A program made the position numbers and the translations under genes. Shown here one piece after another: positions 38,501-50,500 of a stretch of 64,000 bases of DNA. The notes under the pieces were generated by a model. It made no database searches. It saw only the letters and a list, made by a program, of their open reading frames with translations, and was not told the origin of the DNA. Source of the DNA: Lineus longissimus (Eukaryota > Nemertea > Pilidiophora > Heteronemertea > Lineidae); NCBI RefSeq assembly GCF_910592395.1, contig NC_088314.1, positions 4,774,001 through 4,838,000 on the forward strand, in the 5' to 3' direction. Position 1 is the first letter of the stretch. Each line of letters begins with the position of its first letter.

Positions 38501-41500
38501 CTGAAAATTGCAAAAAAAGTAGAGACATGGTAAATAAGTGTACCTCTATTTTGCTTGACCAACAGTAATTACATACGGCATACCCATTTAATAATGTTTT
38601 AATGGTGTGTCTGATTTGAGATTGCCAGTACAAGAACGGGGAAGTTTCCAGTTTCTGATTAGCAATGATTGTTCATCCCTCCCCCCACCCTGTCTTGAAT
38701 CTCGGTGTACCGAGATCATGGTGCATCTAATACAAACATTGGTTGATGGTATTGGCTTCCTCATCTTGCAGTCAACCTCACGCATCCATTATACATCCTA
38801 TGCAAGGGACTGGTGGTTCTCTCAAGTTTTCAGTAGAACATGGCTGCATAACTGAACTAAAGAATGATATCCTGGTTTCCCTTACAAACCAGGGTCGGGC
38901 CAGGTTCATGGCTACAAAGGTGACCGGTTGATAATTTCATTAAGAGCATGATATCATGACCATCCATCTCGTCTGCTCAAGGCAAAGAGACGTCCCAAGA
39001 TAATCTCAAAACACCCGTTCTGTCCATGAACAGAATGCATTAATCTGGTACAAACAGTCAGTTGGCACGGCTCATTCCATTGGCACCACACTCCCATGAT
39101 GAGTGTCAACAACTCAAACGCCTTAAGTAAACTTCTTTGTCATGTATTATGGATGGTTGCAATCAAGAGTGGGTTGCAATTTTTAAGCTCGACCATCACC
39201 CATAGAGGAGGATGGCTAGTGCAATGATTTTTATAAGGTGTTTTACATTCCAGATGACAAGATCATTTAAACACTTCACTGAATGATGTTCCGGAAGATT
39301 TGCATGTTTGCCATGGTTTTTGATGGCGTCATTTGTAGCAATGACATAATGACATGCATATTGCAACATTCATCATAGTGCACTGCGCCATAATGTCACG
39401 AGACAAGTACTTTGGGCCATTGTTGCGTAAATGAACACGCACTCGGCCGAAATGAGGTGATAAACCTAACAGGCTCTACCTGGAAACCCAAGGAATAGAG
39501 CTTGGAGTCACGCCCACACTTAACATCTATAACAACTTTTATTGCTAAACTTCCTTGTACAACCTCACCAATCATCAACGTTATCAAGGGTAATCACATC
39601 GTATCACACTATCAACAATGTTTCTTGATTAATATTTCATTTAATTAGAACACTTCACACGCCCATGTCCACGACAAAAACAACTGCTTAATTGGTCGGT
39701 TCTCCCATGGCCATGAAGGAATAGGAATCATTACAAATGATGAAGAAACCCGTTATATGGAAGTTGCCTTTTCATCTTTTTTCCCACAGTTTCTAGTTGG
39801 TACCACTTACCTCACACACAAAAATTCCTCAAAAAGTGCTTTAGTCAACTCACAGGACAACTATTTTTTATACTCTGCTTCATTCATGACGTCAGTGGTC
39901 AACATCATCATTCTCTACCGGGTCAACAACAGACTTGGTGGCGATAGCGATGAACAAATGTCACATAGTTTCATCCAATGCCATTTGGGAAAATGGTGCA
40001 GGCGTTTCAAAATATAACTTCTGACGTCAACGCTTTTGATCTCACACTTTGACATAATACCAATTTCAGATTGGAACAGGCCAACACGTCACTAATTACT
40101 AATTGCACTGAATGGATAAATGCGATCCCACCTCTCGATCAAAATTGAGCACAGATTGCTGTTTATGATGCCTGATCGCAATAACGCATGACTAATTCAT
40201 CAAAACCGACAATGAATGCAATATTGTGAGAACTGAATGTTTGTGACATTATTGGTCATTAAAAGGGGTAATATGAAGTAAAATGATGAGGCAATTAGGA
40301 TTGCTCATAACTGCCACAGACTTTATCTGCCAGGGCATCAGAAATAACGACTTTGAGTTGACCAACTAGCCTTTGGTTAAAAACTGCGACAAAATTGTGC
40401 TGCTTTTACTCAATTAGAAATCATGCATTGGAACAAGTGCACTTGCCTGAAAAGGCTTGAAACTGGAAACACAGATTCTGGCATTAAGGTACTCATAACT
40501 GACTGAAACTGTTGGGTTAACACTTGTTTAACTGTGCTAATAAAGTAACTCAACCTGAGGAAATAAAACTGTGTGCTCTGATGGTTTGGCAAACAAAGGA
40601 AAGTACAGCAGCATATTTTTCTATTTGTTTTCCAAGGACGTGTCAGGTTTAATGAGTAATGAAACACATGATTATGTCGACACATATCTGGTAGGATTCT
40701 GATATAATAATTAAGGAAACCAGAGCTGGAAAAGCGGAAGTAATTTAATAATTCATTTGATACAATTCTGCATTGAATATAAATCTGATATGTTTGGGAC
40801 TCTCCTTGGAATAAATGGTATAAATATACGAATTAACATTAATGAAGTGGACATGAAGCAGGAGAATTGATGAGACGTGGGCATGCGGATATATGTTTAC
40901 AATGGTAGGATTCCAGTTTGGGCGACAGCAGCAGTTAGGGCAATGCCACAGCTTTTGACTTCTCCTGGGCTGTTAAATAATTCTCTGCTAGGGTTACCCT
41001 TGGCACCTATGATACATGCTGACCTGAGTATCAGACAGGTGTCACAGAAGTCAGCGAACAAAATCTGTCATGTCCTCTTCATCTGCAGATGGGTCGATCT
41101 GTTGAGGAAGCTTCCACTGTACATTCACAGAAATATCCTGGAATCCCTAGGGGCACATTCAGGATCTGGGAAAACAGGGGACGCGCACTGCATTTCTCAT
41201 TAAAATGCATGCAGTGTTCCAGAATTTCATGGTCAATTTAAAAGATTTTCTAGGGTGGCGTGCATCCTTGGATTTGGGCCTGATCCCAGTGCTAACCCTG
41301 CGGTAATTTTGCTGATCCAAATCACTGCACATTTGCAATGTCTCATATCATGACTTATGTTATGCATATCGCATTTCAAGTACCACTTGTACAACATCAA
41401 TTGAACTCGGTTAATCCAAAGTTATCACAATAACTCCTGCATGCACCCGCATAAATGTTTCAGCTTAGTCATAGTCACGGTTTATGCGTTGGGGACCAGG

Positions 41501-44500
41501 ATGGTACTTTACCTAAGCTGGCAAATTAGGAAATAGCGTCTCCAAGGCAATGTCACAAGTGTGTGCCAGCCTGACATTAAAATAAATTCAGCACCATTTC
41601 TCGATTAATTTTATAATTGCCAAACAATGTGGAATTGACCAAAATTGATCGGCTGACTACTTTGATTTTCAATCAAGACTGGTTAAACCATCAGGGCTTC
41701 AGTTTACCCTAATAAGTCAGGCGCTGGTTCAAAAAAGGCATTCTCTGAAGTTAAAAAGAATTTTGGGGGGATATTGTGGCTCCCTGGTGGCACTGTTTTA
41801 AATAGCCCTGCAGGGAAGACAGTGTCGGATATCCCCATTGGAAAACATTTCCTATCAGATCATATAAGGTGTGCAAACAGGTGCACTAGAGTCAGACCAC
41901 AATGAGGATGGATCGAGATCGCATCGAATCAGACTGACATGTTTTTTCAGCAGAGCATGCGATATTCCTATCATACGCCCCTGAGTGTTTCTATGTTTGG
42001 CTCACCAATATCGAACAAAAATGGAAACAGATTGAATGATATTGGACTATTTGCAATTATGGGACACCACCCAGCAATTATCCAGCAGTACCTGTCTGAA
42101 TGGGATTGACGAATAAGGTGAGGTCATTGCAATTGGCTGCAGTATTGACCCATTACCCCTATATAACAAAGGACGTTCTTTATGTCTGTATAGCAGGGTA
42201 TGTACACAGTCGTTCTTCATGTCCGTATAGCAGGGTATGTACACAGTGGGTATGTGCTATATGTTGTACTTTTCTGAGTATTAGTGTCATTCTTGGTCAT
42301 GAGGTCACGAGGTCAACTGGCATCCTTCCATTGATCATAAGCAAGCAGTTGCATCAATTCTTTCGGAAGCAAAATGTGCAAAAAAACATCATAGTTGGGC
42401 TTCAAAATCCTTCTCAAACATAAGGGGCATTTACATGCACTGCTAAAAAACACATTCCAATTCGATCGGATCCATCAGCTTCGAGTTCATAGTGATTTAA
42501 TTCCAGGCAACACAAAGATTTTTGGGCTATCATGAAAAAGATGCCAAAACATACTCAGCCGGTAATTATTATTACTGCATATTTGTAACCACAAAGCTGG
42601 AGTCAACACAGCAGTATAATGATATTGTTCCAAGAGCGGACATGTTGGCACACTTTCCACTGTGACAACAAACAACCTAAACAGAATCATCAATAATGAC
42701 TCATATTGTTGGGAGGTAAATTTACAAGGTATTGAGGTAGAAATGAACGAGTTGAGAGGAAAATCAACTGCATAATGGCCGATACATGACAACCACTTCT
42801 CATAAAAGTGAGAGATGGGAAATTTATATCAAAAGTTCCACAGATTTCCATATCTAAAGTTGACACAGCTTTGCCACTTTTCAGACATTTCCAGATCTGG
42901 GTGGACAAGTCCAAGATAAAACTGTGTGTGCATGGTCTCATACCCATGCACATCGATCAGTTCATGAGGGACGAGGTTCAATCGCCAGTGGGAAAAATCA
43001 TTGATAACTGATGCACCACAGTCGAATCATACCAGGCCAACTAACCCACTTGAGTGTAGGGTGCAAACTACTTTATCCCCTGCCGCCACACCCACACAAT
43101 GACTTAATAACAATAATGCTGCCATCGATCCTGCAAAGCATTTTCATTGCATACCTGAGAAAATCACATCTGTTTTTCAGCGCAAAGATATTAGTCCCAT
43201 ACTTATATCACAATAGTAATGGTTCAAGTGGAGAATGGTAAGCAACAATAAGCACAACTTGCGCAAGCATGTTGGAAATGCTTAAAAACTCAATGCAGAG
43301 CCACACCGGTTTTTTTATTTTCCTCCCTTTCATCAGTTCTTGTTGCTATTATCATTACCTGACCAAAGTTAACACATTTCTCACACTCTAGTAGGTTTTA
43401 ATTAGAGGGGCATCTGAGTCCACGGTCAACACCAGTACAGGACAGTTCAGAGCAAGTTCGGCTCATTAGCATCTGAAGCTGAGCTATAAAACTTGGCTAT
43501 CAATTCAGCCAAACACCCATCCAAATTTTACAGCAATTACTATGAGGTGCTGAATATTTTATGTTGCGGCACAAAGCGATGATTTCTACTTTTACTGCAT
43601 GCACTAGCAAATTTTCAATCATCAATCATTTACATGTGGGATGTCAGTTGCAGACCGCTGACCACAATTAGTTAATCCATTTAACCCCCTGGAAACCAGC
43701 CATTTTTCTTTTTTATTGGAGTGACCTGCAATAACTATTGTTTGAAACAAAAATATCTCCCTTGCAGGGCATAAATCACATCTGGCGTATAGACATAATT
43801 TCACAGCAACCCTTGACACCAAAACATCTGCATACCCCTGACAAAGACATATCAGTTTAAAGAAAATTCTTGTATACAAAAATGACTTTATTTTACAATA
43901 ATGGATATATAAATAATATTTTAAGCTTTTTAAACTACAATAAGAAAAAGACATTATTAAAACTTCGAACTACTGATACTGATGCACCACAGCCAGAAAA
44001 AATAACGATGACTGCAGATTTTTACATGAGTAACACTCAATAGAAACTTCAGTCATTTTTCAAAGCCCATCATCAATCTCATACAATACAAAATCTACTT
44101 TAATCTATATAAAATTGTAAAGCAGATAAAGGTCCGACAAACACTTTATAATGCTGGATGGCCAGACTGCTGGTGACAGATGTCACACGGCATGTCATAT
44201 GTCACCATATCAACCAGAATATTTCACACCCCGGGCAATCTAGTTAGATCTGGTTTCAAAGTCTCTCTATCCTGAAACACAACAACAACTGTACCATTGG
44301 TCACAGTGGACTGCAGCTGCCAACTTTCAAAGGTCATTGAGGGGAGAGTGGTCACTTGCAGCATTCGTGACGGCAACAGCACTTTAGCGTGGTGGAACCC
44401 ATTGGAATTTCGCCAAAATTGGTTATCAGGAGTCAGGTTTTTATATGGGACTTCAGGACAGGTACCCTTCTTCTGTCATTCCCAGAGGGTCTTGATACAA

Positions 44501-47500
44501 GACCTCTTTTGAATAAGTAAAGGCACCTGTGTACGGTCACTAAAAGAAGGAAAGTTGGGAACACGGCAAAAAGAACAATCACTTCATCACAAACCATACT
44601 GTTTGTGACAAGAACCAACTGCACCCGTCCCCAGAGGATCCCAACCCTGACTATGGAGCAGTCCGCCGTATCTGGAATATCTAATAAATATCTACTTAAA
44701 CAAAATTTGAGGGAATAACAAAAATAGTGTTGTGAAGAGAGAATGAATTGGTTTGCAGTAATAAAAGAATCCAAGTAGACAGCAGTCACAAAAAATATCC
44801 ATCTTGGCATCACAAGTTATCATAATGGGGTGATTGCATCCTCCACAGATACCACAACAGGACTACTCCCCACAGCTTTGGCAGTAACTTCACTTGTAAA
44901 AACTGACTCTGATTGTTTTTTTTCAAAATGTATTGGCAACAGCTCCGGTATATATCCTGAATTTTCGTGACCATGAACTGGACAGTGTCTTGAGTGTCTC
45001 TTGACGGATTGTGCAAGGTGGCAGGAATCCCTTGGAGAGGAATGGCGGAGAGCCTTACCATTCATGTAGCTATAGTCAGCAGATTTTGTACGACGTAATG
45101 GTGTATGATTTGGAAGACGGACTGAACTGGATGGGTATCTTGGTGGACGCAAAATGTTTTGAACATTAGTCACTTGTTGTAGCTCTTTCTGCCTCATGTA
45201 GGAGTCAGCAGAAATAACAGACTGGACGGTGGAGTCTGAAATAGTTTTTTGTACAGGGCAGTGATGAGGTGGAGAGTTTAATCCCGATACAATTGAAATG
45301 TTTGAAAGAACTGTTGAATTTGATGCCTGCAATGTGGCTGGTTTTTTGTCTGAGAAATTGTGATCGGACTCTGTTGAGACCATGGTAACGAGAGTTGCAG
45401 ATGATAGATCTGGTTTCATCCTTTTGGTTCGATTATCGAGCGTGGCATCCACAGATGGAATGCTTTCTTGTTGAGTTGCTCGTGCATGGTGATCGCTTCC
45501 ACCAAATGCTTCCGCTAGGGAGCGTGATCGTACAAATCTGTGGAGGACTTGTTTAAATTGTGATGTGCGGCCACCATGTATCATGGCATTCAGTAATGAC
45601 TTGACCAACATGAAAGGAATGAAGAATAAATACAATGCATCCGCATTGATGTCGTGCCAGAGACAATCCTTACAGTATAAAAGTGTGTAGACAAAAAATG
45701 GCAGGTAAAATACACAACTTGCTATCATATCGATTCGAACCAGGGTGACGACTTTCATTGTTTTTTTCAAATCTGTTCGCTGGCGCCCGAAACGTTTTGC
45801 CCACCAAGCCTTACTTCTGGCCGTAATACTGATCTTTACGTGCAAGCCAAACATGAACACGATGCAGGTTACAAAGATGCTGGTGACCATGACAAAGTAG
45901 GCAGACGGATAGTAATGAAAGAACATGCACCTTTTCCCCAATGTCCACTCGTTACTATCATAATCATTGTTGTTCCAGCCATTCAAAGGACAAAATCCGA
46001 TTATGAAGCTGAAATTCCATAGAAATATCATATAGATTATCACTAGTTTCTTGTCCATGTAACTCTGACACTGGAGTGGGTATAGCAGGCGGAAAAAACA
46101 ATCAGCAGTAAGAAGAAGGAGAGTGAACACAGACGCCATCAACGATGTGAAAAACAAGCACTCGCCGACGAAACAATTCACCAGTGCACGTTCAACGTCC
46201 ACGTAAATAAAAACAGTTTTTATCACAGCGTATAATCCTGCTATGGAATCTGAAACGCACAAACTACGCACAAATATCAATGTTGCACTTTTCCCACCCG
46301 TTGCAAACTTCGATATCGCCAAAACGGTGCAATTTGCAATGATCACAAGTACTCCAAGTATGCACATATAAATCACTGCCAAATGCTCCAGACTTTCTAC
46401 TTTTCTGCTGAAAACCTCTGACACTGTTACATTTTTTAAACTGGTCCCATTGTGCCAAACCGAAGTATTTCCATATCCAGTCAAATTTGCATCAGAAAAG
46501 GCTGTGAAGTTTACAATTGCATTCGTTGTAAGAATATTAGCTACCTCCGTACTGTTTGGCCCAGTGATATCCACACCCAGTAATCCAGATGAGTTTGTTC
46601 CCGTGACACTCCCCGTATTCATGGGTAAGACCGCACATCAGGTTATTACCCCATAAATCGAGAGAGTGTTCAGTTTTAGACATATTCTATAATGTCCGTC
46701 TTCTCCCATTAACGTGCTATCATATACAACATGTTAACATCAATGTGAGAAAAGGCAGTCCTCATCCTTGAGATACAAAAAAATGATGATCAGTTGCCAT
46801 TGAATATTGACATTCAAATCCTAAAAGGTCTTAGCTCCATTCAAATCTTCTAACTTTCTGAATAATTTTACATGGAATAAATCTGCTTAATCACATGTTC
46901 ACACACTGCACTTCTCCTGAAACTTGATAGAGAACTTTACAGTTTCTGTTAACAACAATCACTGATAAAATCCAAAGATCTGCAAGTACACTGCCACAAT
47001 TTTCCATCATGCGCTGCAACGTGAGTGGGCCAAAACTCCTTTTCGGAGCATTTCGTTGAAAACTAGAAAGAATTTCAAGACCGTTGGTGAAAATCCATTT
47101 GTGTGAGTGATTTGATCAAATGTGTAATGTACAATGACCAGTTGACATCAGCGACATGGCTCTTGAATATTCCGATGATATTGACAACCCTGTGCAATCG
47201 ACAGGTGCACAGATCCTTCATTAATTCATGTCGAACAATTTTGAAAAAAATCAAATCCAGTTACACACTTGTAAGAAATGCATTAATTCTAATCAAGTCC
47301 TCGATGTGATTTGATCAGGGGTGATGAGGTATAGCTGTACAAATCTGTAGTTTCAATTTCCAGTGGTCCCTTCCCATACAAGTAACATTATGAACCACTC
47401 CGGGTTATGTATCCATCCTTCAGCTAGATATTGAATATTTGTTTATTTCATCAACCTATTACCTGAACAATGTGTCTAGTGGTGTCCTCAGTTCAATGTC

Positions 47501-50500
47501 ATCAGGTCCCTAATGTTCAAGAGGAAGTTATGATTACGATGACTATCAGATTTAGAAGTTTTTAAAACTTGTGCCGGTACTACATAAAGCTGGCACCTTT
47601 TGTTCCTTATCCTCAATATCTGCCAAGTCAACTGATTTTACAGTAGCAATGAGAGATTACTGCCACATGTATATACATCAACACTCGTCCAATTATCGGA
47701 CCAATCACCAGCCAACATGACCATCACGAGGCACAATAAACAACCTGATCCACGGGCACAATTAATTCCAAATGAAATAACAGGAGACCTCGCCTCTTTG
47801 AAAGGTCATCACCTGATGCAGTGGACACCCATTCAATATAAAACACCCAATGTCAATGTCCACGGTCCACAAAGTCATAAGCACTTAACGAATTTACGAA
47901 TCTCCGCATGGTGAAAATCATATCAACATCATTAGACTTATGTCGATTCCTGAATTTTAGTCTAGCGGGTGATAAATCTCATTAATCCCGACACAATGTC
48001 CAGTATTCCTGATTCTATTCCCAGTGGTCAATGCAGTCTGGCACATTCAATAACAGTCATACCAGCACTCTTTACTTGCAATATGCCACAGACCTGAGTT
48101 ATGTGAACCTGATATGTGGAACCAGCCAACAGCGTGACAATAGTGGACTGACTAGAGCACAGGTTGCCGGTGAAGTGATGAATCGGACACAGGTTGCTGG
48201 TGGAGTGATCGATGATCCACAGAGATGAAACACAAAGCCGCACAATACTCAATTTGTAAGTTCTCAAGCACATGGTCAAAACTGTTGGAAATAATATCAT
48301 CATATGATATCATGAATCTGGAATGGAGTCGAGGTTAAAATGGTCAAATACGCTACCTAACACCTTTAACTGACATCACAGTCACACATTCAATTCGTCA
48401 GGATTATGTTCAAAGTGCAGCTGAGGTCAATTTTCATATATTGTCAGTTTTTTTATAAGTCACAACCAGATGCAAGCTGCTGCAAAATATTCTCCATGAT
48501 ATTGATTGCTTTGGCAAATTGAGCAAAATATAAGTATTGTCAGGTGATCACAACATGACGGGCCATATTTCATTTTTGATGGTAATTAATTCTGAGTCGT
48601 TACTGTAACCGATGCACAGGGCAGTATACATTGTTAAAATCAAACCAACAGAGTAAAGATAAACACTTCAGTTTATAATTCAAGAAATGATTTTGAAGTT
48701 AAACTTGTCTTTATTTTCCGGGAGGGTAGGGAGAGGGAGACTACATGTATCAAAGTATCTGTTTTCCAGTCCACCCCAACTTTATCTGCCATCATATTTT
48801 TTTACACTGAAGGGAGTTGAGGGATCAAATAACGAAATTGCTTTCATTGGCTTCAATGGATTTTGAGACTAATGGTTTACGATCCACCACCAGCAAGGCA
48901 ATTACAGTAGGGAAGTCAGCTAATTGTCTCGCATCGACAATGTGTATATAAAGGTACCGCCTTCGCTAAATCCGTCTCCACCCTGACTGATATTTGCATC
49001 AGATTTTTACACTGCAGCTATACTGTGATGAGGAAATAAAAGCTTTGTTGACTAATGGATGAAGCTATATGGACTCGGGACAAATTCTCTAAGTCAATAC
49101 AAATTACAGCGCAGGATGTTCATGCTGCCATGGACTAAAATCACAGTGAGTCCGAGGACTGGATCGAAAAGTATTGAGTCGAGAGCTGAGCGTCAACTTG
49201 GACATCATTAGTTCCATTAACAATACTGGGCGATTGTAAAGTAAAGTAGGATGAAACCGGAAACCCCGGAGGAAACTGACGCTGTCAAAGAGAGTAGCCC
49301 TAATCACATCGGTGAACCGACTACCTCAGAGATGACAGGTGCTGATATTTCACCTGCACCACTCAGACAGCCCTGCCCTGATGAAGAGACCACTCCTTGT
49401 GCTTTAGAATGCAAGCCCCACCAAAGCTCACAATCAGGCGGACATTGTTGATTCGATACAGGATATTAATTCTTAGTAGTACAATATCGTAGATGCACCA
49501 GTAAACTTGGAAGTTGAAAAGTAGATATCACCAGACAGACAGAAAGCTTGCAGTCTGTATTGATGATCATGAAGATGCAAATACAATCTTGTCAAGTTCA
49601 GCTGGAAGGCAGTAACATTATCAGGCTGTAGATGACAGCAACCTGTTGCAGATGTATCTGAACTAGATCACTGGCCCGGAAATAGCCCCACATGCCAATC
49701 TTATCCCCATTGTTAAACACATCCCTGCGGTATCAAACTGACCATAGAAATCTCCTGAAATATGAGATGGGAGTATGGGGACTAAAAGTTTTTCTCAAAA
49801 CTAGTTGGTCCAGCCCATTTCAGAGGTTGTAGTGTAGCATTATTAAAGACCAATGGGTACGAGACTTCACAACCCCAGCTGCTATTCTGCCACCTCATAC
49901 TTGGATATCACATAAAAGCATGAAATGAACAGTGCATCCCTTCGATGATACTATGAGTACAACATTTAAGTCATAAATTTGCAAGGTTTGCATGTTAATA
50001 TTGTGACAATAAATTATCTGAAAACCAGCTTGGGGACTTCACAAGCAGTTCATTAGAACTCTACACGAGATTAATTCTAAGGAACGATTACTTCCAACTC
50101 AACAGTAAATTTATAGCCAATCATATTTTTTACATCGATTCCCCATTACAAAATGTTTTAAATTGATGCCAGCGCAGTATCACATCACTGCTTTTCATTT
50201 TTTGCTGCAATTTTTAACATTCCTGATTCATTGGCAATGCTTCAGAACACAAAATGCAGTGCATTGTGACGACATATCTCATGTTTTGCTAAAGAAGACA
50301 AACATCATCAACCGAAATCTATACATGCATTGATTGCGTCCATCTTAAGACAATCAGACATGCCATCACTATAGATAACCACACATCATTAAGAGAATAC
50401 TCTACATCAACGATATATAGCTACATGTAAGTCCACTCACAAGCAGTAACGAACATATTGGGATAAATATGGAGAGAGACGAGTGAAGCTTAGCTATCTG

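Larger units (their letters stand above)
38019..44819. other. Tudor gene intron 8, part 3' of the nested GPCR
   Basis: This holds the GPCR 3' untranslated region (candidate AATAAA on the minus strand at 43887-43892), a 37-bp tandem repeat at 42174-42247, the second dispersed repeat copy at 41151-41290 and a small open frame at 38158-38304. Otherwise it is AT-rich unique DNA without recognisable genes. Confidence 0.5.

Noticed and set aside
40877-41203. 108-codon plus-strand frame
   Set aside because: No recognisable family, no splice or promoter context, and its end overlaps a dispersed repeat.
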